A DNA stretch of 64,000 nt from Magnolia sinica (lineage: Eukaryota; Streptophyta; Magnoliopsida; Magnoliales; Magnoliaceae): positions 28,971,001-29,035,000 of the forward strand of contig NC_080578.1 of NCBI RefSeq assembly GCF_029962835.1, given 5' to 3'. The position numbers were made by a program, and so were the translations under genes. The notes beneath the pieces are model-generated. The model was not told where the DNA came from and searched no databases. It was given only the letters and a program-made list of their open reading frames with translations. This document shows positions 1-12,600 of the stretch, in pieces; within the stretch, counting starts at the first letter, position 1; every line of letters starts with the position of its first letter.

Positions 1-596
1 CTCAAGTGGGCCATGCTTCCTAAACATGTGGTTGTCTTACGATCTATGAAGTTCTGCTGGTTAGATCAATTCTATACATGGTCATTGGTGATCTCTAGGG
101 TTCCTAGCCCAATTTATGTGAGAATCATCAATAAATGTAGTGATCAATGGCATAATTGAAATGGTTAAGTGTTGTATTGTTTGGTGGAGTTTCGAGAACC
201 AGATGAGCGATGCATCTGTTGATCCAGGTCTCTAGATTGGACATTCAGGTTTCACATGGATTTCTAGTTAGTTTTATAGGGAACTTAATGATGGTTTAAG
301 TGTTGATTAGCCAGCTCATACGTTTTAGGCGTGGTTTGATCGTCGGGTCATTAAAAATACAATGAACGGTGGATCTTATGATCCAGAGTTTAATGTTGAT
401 AATGGATGTTTTAGTCTATTTATCAAAGAAGTTAAAACTCTAAAAATAAATCTGTCTTGTGGTGTGATGGTCCATCTGGAAAGATGATGGATGAATGGCT
501 TGATCTATGGGTGCAAATTACCCTTGATAGTTGAGTTTATACTGAAATTAGGTTCTTATGGTAACAGTCGAGTACCAAAAAGTACGGGCTGTTACA
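1..596. mobile_element. End of a gypsy-type LTR, cut by the window edge
   Basis: The sequence ends in GGGCTGTTACA at 596. Directly after it, LTR sequence of Copia-A resumes in the middle (597 aligns with 7061 of the other Copia-A LTR). Plant gypsy LTRs commonly end in TGTTACA, so this is most simply the right end of an LTR or solo LTR inserted into the Copia-A LTR. The left end and the left target duplication lie outside the window. There is no coding sequence here, and the orientation is unknown. Confidence 0.55.
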
Positions 597-2748
597 TTTT
601 AGGCCACACAGGCCAATGAGCCACATAAGGAACCTAGAGTTGATGCCCTACACAAGAGCAAAGGTCAACACACAACACCTAAGTTTTAGGCCACACAAGC
701 CAAGGATGTACACTAAAGACCTAAGTTTATGCCCTACACAAGAGCAAAAGTCAACACACAACACCTAAGTTTTAGGCCACACAGGCCAAGGACCTACATT
801 AAGAACCTAAGTTTATACTCACTACGAGCAAGGGTCAACACATAGCACCCATACGTATTCTCTTGTTGGAGGCCTCTTATGAGGACTTGAAAGGGGTGAG
901 AATCACCTATGACCCAATCATACACAAAGGAATGATCAACAGGGTCTCTGGACTCTAATGGCTTACAGCCAAGTAGATGAGCCCATTAAGCACGTTGATG
1001 AAGATCTCCTCCTTTGATGATGAAGAATCTTCAGTTCCCTAGATCCGTAACACTTATCATGCTCCAATGTAAGGTGACGGGTTGGGTCAAGGTTATGTTA
1101 GAATCCTACTCTATTAAATGTTTTCCTATTTTAGAGACAGAGTGATTCCAACCATCTAAGCATTCAAGGTATCCCAACTCAATGATTTACCATTAAAGTG
1201 GTAGCTGGATGATCCTTGAATGCGGAAGTTCATTCCCCAATCCACTCTATTGAATATCAATGATGAGGGTGGGTTGGAGGATGAACTCCCATGAGAAAAA
1301 AGAGCTTAAGTAATATGCAGGACTCTCTCAAGGCTCCCTCTATTTTTCTCACCACAGCAACTTAAGGCAAGCTCTCATTAAATAGGGAAAAAGTTCCAAC
1401 GAAAATAAAACAATCATATTTTTTGACAAAGTTTGATATCATCGAGCAGGCTTCAATATCATCGAGCGTATACTCTCGATAACATCGAATGACTGCTCGA
1501 TGACACAAACTCAATTTGTCAAATGCTTTTGAATCTTTTTGCCAACTGATCGATGATATCAAATCTGCTTCGATGTCATCGGATTTCGAACTTCAAGGCT
1601 CTCTCTATTTTCTCACCATATCAACTTAAGGCAAGCTCTCATTAAATAGGCAAAAAGTTTCAACGAAAATAAAACTGTCACATTTTTTAACAGAGTTCAA
1701 TATCATCGAGCAAGCTTCAATATCATTGAGCGTATACTCTCGATAACATCGAATGACCGCTCAATGACACAAACTCAATTTTTCAAATACTTTTGAATCT
1801 TTTTGCCAACTGATCGATGATAACAAATTTGCTTCGATGTCATCGGATTTTGAACTCCGATTTTACCGACCCATGGTTCGATTCCTTGACATTTAAAAAA
1901 CATAAGAGCAGACTTGCCTTTAGTACTGAATAAGCCTTAATATCATCTAGTTTTGAATATCGATGATATCAATACCGGTTTCGATTCATCGATCTTTTCA
2001 AGGAATTTTCCTATAAACTCGCTGGAAAGTTTTGTGTCCCAATTCAAGGACATCGACTTGGTCTCGATATGATCAATCTTTGAATATCGATATCATCGAG
2101 TGCTTCTCGATACCTTGAACATTTAAAAGAATTTACCTGAAAGCTTGCTGGATAGATTTGTGTCTCAATCCAACATCATCGAAGATCCATCAATATCACC
2201 GAGATTTGAAATTTGAAGATATCGAGGCTCTCTTCATGACATTGAAAATCACATGATTTTCCTTATCTACTTTCTGTACACAAACTGACCAGATGTCGAT
2301 TTTATCGAGCTGTTTCGATGAACTCGAGATTCGAAAGTCGATGATATCGATCCTATCATCGATTCATCGAGAATTCAACCCAAGATTCATTATGGTTGCT
2401 GTGCATCTGAAGACTTCATTTTGATAACATCGAGTGAGTTTCAAGGACATCGATAGCAGAGTCCGATTTCATCGAAGCACTATCGATAAATTAGCAAAGG
2501 CTGAAAACATTGAGACTTTCTTAATTTTGCAAAAATAGTTTTCACACCTTAAACCCTATGTTGTTCTAACCATTTTTAAGGGTTTTATATACCTAATGTT
2601 TTGGGACATGGGATGTGAGGCTAAGTTTACCTTTATAGAGATCTGAAGACACATCCGATTGAGGCAGACACTTGAACAATCTTCCTATGGGGCTCACTTG
2701 TCTTGCTAACTCAACACTCACGCTAATTGACAAACCAGGGCACTTTCA
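597..2748 (-). mobile_element. Copia-A 3' LTR, truncated in its outer part
   Basis: This is homologous to 7061-8934. On the minus strand the LTR starts with TGAAAGTGCC at 2748. A purine-rich tract (AAAGGGGGAGAT on the minus strand) lies immediately inside, as expected for the polypurine tract before a 3' LTR. The outer 590 bp or so present in the other LTR are absent because the gypsy LTR at 1-596 interrupts it. The copy carries an internal tandem duplication of about 264 bp (1328-1591 repeated at 1592-1855). The LTR is crowded with ATCATCGA-type words. Confidence 0.85.
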
Positions 2749-2760
2749 ATCTCCCCCTTT
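2749..2760 (-). other. Copia-A polypurine tract
   Basis: Read on the minus strand, this is AAAGGGGGAGAT, directly abutting the TG start of the 3' LTR at 2748. It is the expected priming site for plus-strand DNA synthesis in this minus-oriented element. Confidence 0.75.
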
Positions 2761-3259
2761 GTCAATTACATGACAAAACACTTGAAATCCTAGAACAACA
2801 TCTAGACCAACACCCTAAATTGTATGTACATGAACTTTACACAAATTTACAAATATGTTATTGGGTTCACACACAAGGTTGTAACATTCAGTAGTACCTG
2901 CTCCCCCTAACACCTGTACCACCATACATACAAAGATACACACAATTTTGTCCATGGTGGGATTTGTTCTCCCCCCTTTTGTCAATCATTGACAAAGACA
3001 AGCATAAAACAAAATAACTTGAATGACTGAAGTTAGAAGTTGAGGAACTGGGAGAAATAGGGCAACGGGAGAGTTGTGATTTCTCAAGAATAGATATCAG
3101 GATATATTTAAACATTAGAAATCATAATATAGCTCATAAGAGTAGTCAGAATAATATATACCAGTTACATTCATCATTCCATAGATTTGCAATAGAAATT
3201 CAGATAAGATGATTCGTGAATATCCTGAGCAGATAAAGATGACAGAGAAAAAGCATCAA

Positions 3260-3312
<53 letters not shown>

Positions 3313-3650
3313 TATATATATATATATATATATATATATCATCATACAAGCCATCAAAAATATCCAAAATAAAAACATGCTGCCCAAGTTTGGCAATATC
3401 CAACCATCCAAAATAAAATATCCAAAATATGTTGCCTAAAGCTTGGCAGAATTAACAATCCACAAACATGCATTTAGCCCATCCATGGGCATATAAGAAC
3501 CACCGTATTTTCCTCCTTCAGAGGACAACTATCACAACAAAAGAAACTTGTTAGACTGTCCACAGTTAGCTGGCCATCACATCCACTCACAAGATCGTAG
3601 GGTCATTCAAAAAGATATCCATGCCCATACGTAGAGATGAGTATCTAGTG
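2761..3650 (-). other. Copia-A internal 3' region, no gene seen
   Basis: This is AT-rich sequence between the second ORF and the polypurine tract. It contains a long TA microsatellite (3262-3339). Apparent ORFs across the microsatellite are only Tyr/Ile repeats and are not genes. No protease, integrase or reverse transcriptase motif is present. Confidence 0.6.
3262..3339. repeat. (TA)n microsatellite
   Basis: About 78 bp of TA dinucleotides with one GA interruption near 3311. It lies inside Copia-A. Confidence 0.95.
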
Positions 3651-3818
3651 TATGTGATGGCACGAAGGCTATCGATACTATGGTGGAGGGGCTAATGAAG
3701 ACGGTGCGGTATCATCTTGTTGGCATGTCATCAGATCAACCAATTGTTGCACCATTTGCTGCACCCCAATCACCAATCTTTCCAGAACAGTGAATCGTTC
3801 ATTCATCGTTTCCTTCAT

Positions 3819-4931
3819 CTAAGTTACTTCTCGCAATGTCATCCCGATCTGATCTTGATGTAATTTGAATCTTTTAGTTTGCACAGGGTTGGTTGGAGGT
3901 GGAGCTTGCTGCAATTCGAGTGGGTCTCCTTCAGTCTGTGCTACTCCTTCACCCATTTCACCTGCTTCATGAATCTCCTCCTCAGGTTTATCTTCTGGGT
4001 ATCGATGAAACTTCAAATCCATCTTCCTAATATTGACTTTGTTGAAATGTTGGAGAGGTAGCTCTCGATCATTTCTCAATGGAAGACCGATCTTATCACT
4101 CAGCACATGAACCATCCGAGGGAAGGGTAAATGGATGTCTCTAGAAGTGTGAATGGTGCACACCAGCTGGTGAATTATCAGAGTTGGAAGACATAACTAA
4201 ATCCCAGTTGCCACACAATACACGATCATGACCATAAATCCTGTAAGGTCAGATCGTTTTGTTCCTCTAAGGTACATATTTACGGCGAATATGTTGTGCA
4301 GAACTCGGTACTTAGGATCCTTATATTTTGCCTTTAATGCATTACCATAATACCAAGGAATGTCCCTACCCTGGCATAGAAATGACATGATCTTAAATCA
4401 AGTCACTGGATTTTCAAGATCCAGATCAAAGAGACCAACTAGAGACTGAGTGAGACCAAAAATATTTACAATAGATTCTGAGGTAATTTCAACATTGGTA
4501 TCCCCAATAGAGACAATTATGGAAGGAGGGTCTACGACAGGAGAATGGCTGGAAGCAAAGAATCTATAGGTTCTTTCTTTATGACATGGGCCACTAAAAT
4601 CGAGCATAGATAGACAATCTATTGCAGCCAACAAAGGTTCCAAGTTGTAGGGTTTGAGGCAATCCCTGTCAACTTTGCGTTCATGTACTAACTGTCTTCC
4701 AATATATTTTACTAGAATAGGGTCTACTGCAGCAGGAGGAGGAACAAGTGCGTCGCTTTGAGACCCACCATGCGATGTTTGTCTGGAACTTCGCTGGCGT
4801 GTAGGGGTCCCTTGATCAGAAGCCTTTGTCCTTTCTTTAGGTGCAAGGATTTTATGTCTGAAGGATCTTAAGGATTCCTCAGTAACAGGAGTTTTTCCTT
4901 TGTCCTTCCCCATTGAACATCTAAAACTCAT
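3819..4931 (-). pseudogene. Second ORF of Copia-A: plant transposon-protein-like domain
   Basis: Three open stretches (4931-4398, 4388-4197, 4163-3819) lie in one frame, separated only by stop codons. The first starts MGKDKGKTPVTEE and has a basic, Ser-rich N terminus, then a segment ending ITSESIVNIFGL. The next contains KYRVLHNIFAVNMYLRGTKR and the third LPFPRMVHVLSDKIGLPL. This order resembles the 'putative plant transposon protein' domain (Pfam Transposase_32 type) found in plant retrotransposon ORFs. After it comes an acidic, Pro/Gln-rich tail. The function is unknown. The assignment is by pattern recognition and needs a profile search. The gene is broken by stops. Confidence 0.55.
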
Positions 4932-4965
4932 AATAGGGTGACGGAGAATGGAATCTTATAGAAGA

Positions 4966-6425
4966 TTGAAGGATTTTGACACGAATTGATGATTCTCATT
5001 CTTTAGATGCACATTTTCATCTTTCAATAGTTCAATCTGTTTAGTTAGTTTTGAGGATTTAGATTTGAGGGACAAATTGATTCTTTCCAGCTCATCATTT
5101 TCAAAGTGGTATTATTGTAGATCATTGATTAGGTATGTATTGGCTTCTAAAGTTTTAATTTGCAACAATTTATTTTTATTTTCAATAATCCCAAGTCTTT
5201 TAAGGATATTGATGCCATGGATATAAAGTTGATTATAGGCATCCTGTAATTTTTCATTTTCTTCTTCTTCTTTCTCTGTCTCCTCATCATTAGATGGAAA
5301 TGATCCTGTGGCTTGAGGTTCTTTGATTTTCTTAGTCTTTATGAGAGTGTTGGAGGCTGTAGAGTCCATAAGAATTTTTAGGGATTTTTGGTCTCCATCA
5401 CTCTCTAAGTCACTACATTTTGAATTTGACTCTTCAGTATGATCCCATGTGGTTGCCATCACTTTTTCATTGGTTTTCCTATTGAGGCATTCAGTGGATA
5501 GGTGCCCAAACTTTCGGCAAGTGTAACACTGTGGCTCTTTGGACTTTTTACTAGGTTTACCTGTATAATGCTTGTTGTCCAATTTTTTTCCTTTACATTG
5601 TCGGCCACGGTTTTTATGGAAGAATTTTCTGAACCGTTACGCTAAAAGGGCCACTTCCTTATCTTTATTTTCCCTTTCACTTTCCTCTTCCTCATTGGTG
5701 GAATTATGTTTTTAGGTTTTAAGAGCATTATTTTTGGATTTGGGACTTTGTTTGAAGTGTAGTTCAAATTTTTGTAGGGAACCTACTAGTTCTTCAACTT
5801 TCATTTCGTTCATGTTCCTACATTCTTCAATGGTTGTTACTTTTGAGTTGAAGCGTTCCAGTATGGATCTTAGAATTTTCCTACAAATTTTTGGAACTGG
5901 AACTTTCTCTCCTAATCCACCCATGGAGTTGCAGATGATGTTTAGTTTCGTGAAGAACTCCATGAAGGTCTCATGCTCCTCCATTCTGAGACTTTCAAAC
6001 TGTGAAGTTAGGAGTTGCAGTTTGAATCTTTTTACTGTGCTGGTTCCCTCATGAGTTATTTCTAGCAAGTCTCATGCTTCTTTAGCTATTCCACACATAC
6101 TGATATGATTAAAGACTTCTTGGGACACAACACAGTAAATAGCATTCATTACTTTTACCTCGGCAGTCTGTTTTTCTTTGTCATGAGTAGACCACAACTT
6201 TTTGGATTTTGGTTTGGATATGGTTGGACCATCATCATGTACTACTTGATCAGTTGGGGGCACATATCCATTTTCAACAATGTCCCAAACGTCATGATCC
6301 AAAGACCTCAGAAAGTAATGTATCATAGCTTTCCAATAAGCATAATTTGATCCATCAAATACAAGAGGTCTAGTTACAGATGAGCCCTCTCCTTTAGCTA
6401 TGATTCCAACTTCAGTCAAGATCAC
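4966..6425 (-). pseudogene. gag: Copia-A gag polyprotein, decayed
   Basis: The N-terminal part has FDGSNYAYWKAMIHYFLRSL, typical of copia gag (DUF4219/UBN2 region). The middle has MRMEEHETF-like and VEELVGSLQKFELHF segments. A CCHC zinc knuckle CYTCRKFGHLSTEC lies at about 5486-5527, followed by an acidic, then coiled-coil-like Lys/Glu/Leu-rich tail. All parts are in one frame, interrupted by stops at 6072-6074 (TGA, where relatives have Trp), 5712 and others. Gag would form the virus-like particle and bind element RNA. No pol follows, so the element would need proteins in trans. The second ORF starts downstream in the same frame. Confidence 0.8.
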
Positions 6426-6455
6426 TCTCTAGGCGGTGAAGCCCTTAAGAGAGAC

Positions 6456-6469
6456 CCACTTTGATACCA
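6456..6469 (-). other. Copia-A primer binding site
   Basis: On the minus strand this reads TGGTATCAAAGTGG, two bases after the 5' LTR end. It resembles the initiator-Met tRNA complement TGGTATCAGAGC, with a G-to-A difference at one position. Confidence 0.75.
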
Positions 6470-6471
6470 AT

Positions 6472-8934
6472 TGAAATTGCGGTAATGACCACTCTAGTAA
6501 AGTAGAAATAGGTCAAAATGTCCTAGAGGGGGGTGAATAGGACTTTATAAAATTTTATAACAGTTTAAAATCCTATCATCATTATCTTAACCTGATATAA
6601 CAATTTATTAAGATATCTTTAACTTAACTCTAATGGCTTCCAAGCCAAATAGAGGATCCAATCAAAAGATTATTCAATATCTAAGTAATATATAAATTTA
6701 GTTTATGACGGATTGAACGAGTGACTGTGTGTGGAATGTGATACTTATCAGTTCTAAATAGTCATGTCATCATGCATCATGTGAACATTCAAAGTAAACA
6801 CAGAAAAGTAAAGTGCAAATAACAATCCCAAACACAGTCGTATATAGTGGTTCAGCTACTTGCCTATTCCACTCCTGGTGGACGCACTCAACCCTTGAGT
6901 GTACCAAATTTCACTAACAGAGGTTTCAAATTAGGTTTACCTTAAACTAGTACAACTACACAAGGCTGACTTTAGGACCTACACAAGGTACCTAACATGT
7001 CTCCACGAGACACAAGTTTATGCCCCATACAGGAGCAAGGGTCAACAAACAACACCCAGGTTTTAGGCCACACAGGCCAAGGATCCACATAAGGAACCTA
7101 GAGTTTATGCCTTACACAACAGCAAAGGTCAACACACAGCACCTAAGTTTTAAGCCACACAGGCCAAGTACCTAAGTTAATGCCTTACACAGCAACAAAG
7201 GTCAAAACACAGCACCTAAGTTTTAGGCCACACAGGCCAAGGACCTACACTAAGTACCTAAGTTTATGCTCACCACGAGCAAGGGTCAACACACAACACC
7301 CATACGTATTCTCTCATTGGAGGCCTCTTATGAGAACTTGAAAGGGGTGAGAATCACCTGTGACCCAATCATACACAAAGGAATGATTAACAGGGTCTTT
7401 GGACTTTAATGAGTTACACGTAAGTAGATGAGCCCCATTACGCACATTGATGAAGATCTCCTCCTTTGATGATGAAGAATCTTTAGTTCCCTTGATCCGC
7501 AAAACTTATGATGCTCCAATGTAAGGCAACGGGTTGGGTCAAGGTTATGTTAGAATCCTACTCTATTAAATGTTTTCGTATTTTAGAGACAGTGATTCCA
7601 AGCATCTAAGCATTCAAGGTATCCCAGCTTAATGATTTGCCATTAAGGTGGTATCTGGATGATGCTTGAATGCGGAAGTTCATCCCCTAATCCACTCTAT
7701 TGAATATCAATGATGAGGGTGGGTTGAAGGATGAACTCTTATGAGAAAAAAGAGGTTAAGTAATATGCAGGACTCTCTCAAGGCTCTCTCTATTTTTCTC
7801 ACCATAGCAATCTAAGACAAGCTCTCATTAAATAGGCAAAAAGTTCCAATGGAAATAAAACAGTCATATTTTTTGACAGAGTTTGATATCATCGAGCAGG
7901 TTTCGATATCATCGAGCGTATACTCTCCATAACATCGAATGGTCGCTTGATGACACAAACTCAATTTGTCAAACATTTTTGAATCTTTTTGCCCACTGAT
8001 TGATGATATCGAATATGCTTCGTTGTCATCGGATTTCGAACTCCGATTTTACCAACCTATGGTTTGATTCCTCGACATTTAAAAAACATGAAAGCAGACT
8101 TGTCTTTTGTTCTGAACAAGCCTCAATATCATCCGGTTTTGAATATCGATGATATCAATACTAGTTTTGATTCATCAATCTTTTCAAGGAATTTTCTTAT
8201 AAACTCGCTGGACAGTTTTGTGTCGCAATTCGATGACATCGACCTGGTCTCAATATGATCAATCTTTGAATATTGATATCATCGAGTGCTTCTCGATACC
8301 TCGAACATTTAAAAGAATTTACCTGAAAGCTTGTTAGACAAATTTGTGTCCCAATCCGATATCATCGAAGGTCCATCGATATCATTGAGATTTGAAATTC
8401 GAAGATATCGAGGCTCTTTTCGAGACATCGAAAATCACATGATTTTCCTTAACTGCTTTCTGGACACAAACTGACTAGATGTCGATTTTATTGAGCCGTT
8501 TCAATGAACTTGAGATTCGAAAGTCGATGATATCGATCTTGTCATCGATTCATCAAGAATTTAGTCCAAGATTCATTTTGGTTGCTATACATCTGAAGTC
8601 CTCATTTTGATAACATTGAGTGAGTTTCGAGGACATCGATAAAAGAGTCCGATTTCATTGAAGCATTATCGATAAATCGACAAAGGCTGAAAATATAGAA
8701 ATTTTTCTGATTTTGCAAAAACAGTTTTCACACCTTAAATCCTATATTGTTCCAACCATTTTTAAGGGTTTTATATACCTGGTGTTTTGGGACATGGGAT
8801 GTAAGGCTAAGTTTACCTTTTTAGAGATTTGAAGCCATATCTGATTGAGGCAAATGCTTAAACAATCTTCCTATGGGGCTCACTTGTCTTGCTAACTCAA
8901 CACTCACGCTAATTGACAAACTAGGGCACTTTCA
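6472..8934 (-). mobile_element. Copia-A 5' LTR, full length (2463 bp)
   Basis: It runs from TGAAATTGCGG next to the primer site to GGCACTTTCA at 8934, and is TG...CA bounded on both strands. Positions 7061-8934 match the truncated partner LTR at 597-2748. It contains many words of the form CATCGA, ATCGAG and GATATCATCGA between about 7880 and 8690. A block at 7020-7290 repeats the phrase TTTAGGCCACACAGGCCAAGG several times. Outside the LTR lies Copia-B type LTR sequence, so Copia-A probably inserted into it. Confidence 0.85.
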
Positions 8935-9636
8935 GCACGGGATAAGTTTTAACAGGTCTTCGACTAGTTGAAGAGTTTGTTCAACTAGTCGAGGGTGACC
9001 TTCAACTGGTCGAACAGTCTGTTCAACTGGTCGAGCAAGTAGAATCCGATTTGCTTTTAGTTGCTGGAATTCGAGTTGAGGAACCTTTGACTGGTTGAAG
9101 GGGGTCCTTCGACTAGTTGAGGACTCCACTTAACTGGTCAAAGATGCAACAAAATTTCTGTTATACTTCGGCTGTTTCTTAGACTAGTCGAGGAATTTCT
9201 TAGACTGGTTAAAGCAGAACTTAGACAAGTCGAAACTCAATCAATTATAAGTATAAAAACTAAATTTAAATATGTTTTGAAAGCCTCTAAACCTAAGGTC
9301 TTTCTAGGGTTCAAAATACCTGTATGGACTGAACTTCATAAGAATAAAAACTTGAAGTTCTTAAAGGAGCTTGATCTTCTACTAGAAGAGTTGAACTTGT
9401 CGATGAAGCTTGATATTCTACTAGCATATTTAGTAGAACATGAACTTATACTTGAAGATGAACTTTCCATCTTGATCCATGTGACTTGAACTTGCACTTG
9501 ACTTCAACTTCAACATAAGTTTCTCTTCAACTTGAACATCAGCAAGACTTCAACTTGAACATGAGCTTGTCTTTAACTTGAAGAAAACTATGCTAAGTTT
9601 TTTTGACAAAACGAAATTTGACAAACCAGGTGTGAC
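8935..9636 (-). mobile_element. Fragment of a Copia-B type LTR
   Basis: It is related to 39950-40703: both have many CGACTGGTCGA/CGACTAGTTGA words, then Leu/Glu-coding-like repeats of ACTTGAACTTGA, and an end near AAATTTGACA. The left part is missing where Copia-A abuts, and the right end (GTGTGACA at 9636) borders the 0.9-kb array. A short ORF at 9277-9489 lies within the repeat and is not a gene. Confidence 0.65.
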
Positions 9637-12600
9637 ATGTGCTTTAAACATAATAGCACTTACATAAATGACTGAGTGGGTTCAAGAATTGAGTAGCATA
9701 CCTATGTATTTTGAAAAAACCATGAACAATGCGGTATATTTTTCTCAATGTTGCTAAGCACAATGACATATCATATTATCGCAATTTCTCGGCTAATAAT
9801 TTCTTTAAAGATTTTTAATTTTTAAGGGTTTTATCCACATATTATTAGAAAAATCTTATCGAAAATAAAATATTTATTATAAATTAATATGCGTCAGATT
9901 TCCTTCTTAGCATCTAGGGAAAATGAATATGGATGAATCTAGATGAGACAGGGACGATGCATCTTTTGGATGAATCTCCAAATAGCAGAGAGGATGCATC
10001 TGTTAGATGAATCTTCAAATGGCAGGGAGGATGCATTTGGTTTGCATGTTCCAACAGAGGTGTGGTTGGATTCTGAGACGTCTCATATTAGAAATCTATC
10101 TTAGAAAGTAAGTAGCATCCAATCATATCCAATTATTCTATATATATATAAAAAAAAAGTGATGTAAAGTGATTAATTAAATCCAAATATTTTTTTTGGC
10201 AAAAAAGCCCATCAACATTCAAAGATAGACATTCAGTCAAGCATAAGAGGGCAAGATTTGTACCCGTCTATGCGATAACGAGTATCACGTACACATATGA
10301 ACTTTTTCAAGAAGTTAAAGAAGAGAAATGCTTATAAACACATCCCCGTGTAATCTCCTCATCTAATGTGAGACCATAATTTACGCAATTGGAAAAAAAA
10401 AAGGTGAAAAGAAGATAATTTGTCTTTTTGTATCTTTTATTCCTTTTTAATTTTTAATAAACCCTAATAAATTATACAATGCTTAATATAGCTACAATGA
10501 GCCTAATTTTAGCAAGTGTACATGTGCTCTTCTTGCCCAAATGATCATATGTATTCATTCAATTAATAAACTGACTAAGTGGGTTCAAGAATCCAGCAGC
10601 ATACCTGGGTATCTTGGGAAAATCGAACAATTGGGTATATTTTTCTCAATGTTGCTAAGCATAGTAAAATATCATATTCTCGCAACTTCTCGACTGATAA
10701 TTTCATGTAACATTTTCAAAATTTAAGGGTTTTAACATATTATTAGAAAAATCTAAAAGAAAATAAAAATATTTATTATAAATTTATATGCGTTAGATTT
10801 CATTCTTAACGTCTAAGGAAAATGAATCTGGATGAGTCTGGATGAATCTGGATGAGACAGGGAGGATACATCTATTGGATGAATTGTAAATAATAGAGAC
10901 AATGCATCTGCTAGATGAATCCACAAATAGAAAGAAGGATGCATCTGGTTTGCATGTTCCAAAAGAGGTGTGGCTAGATTCAGAGACGTCTCATATTAGA
11001 AAACTATCTTAGAAAGTGAGCAGCAACCAATCATATCCAATAGTTATAGAAAAAAACTGATTTAAAGGGATTAATTAAATCCAAATTATTTTTTTGGTAA
11101 AAAACCACATCAACATTCAAAGACTGTCATTCAGTCAAGCTTAAGAGGGCAAGATTTGTACCCGTCTGTGCGATAGCGAGTATCATGTGCACATACCCAC
11201 TTTTCTAAGGAGTTAAAGAAGAAAAATGCTTATATATACATCCCCGTATCTTCTCCCCATCTGATGTGAGACTGTAACTTTTGCAATTGAAAAAAAAATG
11301 GTGAAAAGAAGATACTTTGTCTTTTAGTTTCTTTCATTCCTTTTTTATTTTTAAATAAACCCTAATAAAATATACAATGCTTAATATAGCTACAATGAGT
11401 CTAAGTTTAGCAAGTGTTCATGTGCTCCTCTTGCACAAAGGATCATTTGTATTCCTTCAATTAATAAAGTGACTAAGTGGGTTCAAGAATCCAGCAGTAT
11501 ACCTGTGTATTTTGGGAAAATCATGAACAATGTGGTATATTTTTCTTAATGTTGGTAAGCACAGTGACATATCATATTCTCGCAATATCTCGGCTGATAA
11601 TTTCATGGAAGATTTTCAAATTTTGAGGGTATTATTGACATATTATTAGAAAAATCTAAAAGAAAATAAAAATATTTATTATAAATTTATATGCATCAGA
11701 TTTCATTCTTAGCATATAGGGAAAATGAATCTGGATGAGACAGGAAGGATGCATTTGTTGGATGAATTTGTAAATTACAGAGATGATGCATCTGCTGGAT
11801 CAATCTGCAAATAGCAAGGAGGATGTAATCTGGTTTGCATGTTCCAAAAGAGGTGTGGTTGGATTCAGAGACGTCTCATATTAGAAAACTGTCTTAGAAA
11901 GTGAGAAACAACCAATCATATCCACTAGTTATAGAAAAAAAAAACTGATTTAAAGGGATTAATTAAATCCAAATTATTTTTTTGGTAAAAAACCACAACA
12001 ACATTCAAAGACTGTCATTCAGTCAGGCTTAAAAGGGCAAGATTTGTACCCATCTATGCGATAGCGAGTATCAGGTGCACATACCCACTTTTCTAGTAAG
12101 TTAAAGAGGAGAAATGCTTATATATACATCCCCATATCTTCTCCTCATCTAATGTGAGACCGTAATTTTTGCGATTGAAAAAAAAAAAAAAAAAGGTGAA
12201 AAGAAGATACTTTGTCTTTTGGTTTCTTTTATTCCATTTTATTTTTTTAATAAAACTAAATAAAATACACAATGCTTGATATAGCTACAGTGAACCTAAG
12301 TTCAACAAGTGTGGATGTGCTCCTCTTGCCCGAAGGATCATATGTATTCATTCGATTATTAAAGTGATCGAGTGGGTTCAAGAATCCAGTAGCATACCTG
12401 TGTATTTTGGGAAAACCATGAACAATGCAGTATATTTTTCTCAATTTTGCTAAGCACAGTGACATATCATGTTCTTGTAATTTCTTGGCCTACAATTTCT
12501 TGGAAGATTTTCAAATTTTGAAGGTTTTATCGGCATATTATTAGAAAAATCTTGCAGAAAATAACAATATTTATTATAAATTAATATGAATTAGATTTCA

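Larger units (their letters stand above)
597..8934 (-). mobile_element. Copia-A: non-autonomous copia-type element with gag and an extra ORF
   Basis: Order on the minus strand: 5' LTR, Met-tRNA primer site, gag, second ORF, non-coding stretch with a TA microsatellite, polypurine tract, 3' LTR. The internal region is only 3.7 kb and has no protease, integrase, reverse transcriptase or RNase H motif. That fits a large non-autonomous derivative rather than a recent internal deletion, because the two ORFs are co-linear. The left target duplication cannot be checked because the outer LTR end is displaced outside the window. Confidence 0.75.

Noticed and set aside
3200..3439. ORFs on both strands rich in Tyr and Ile
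   Set aside because: They are translations of a TA microsatellite.
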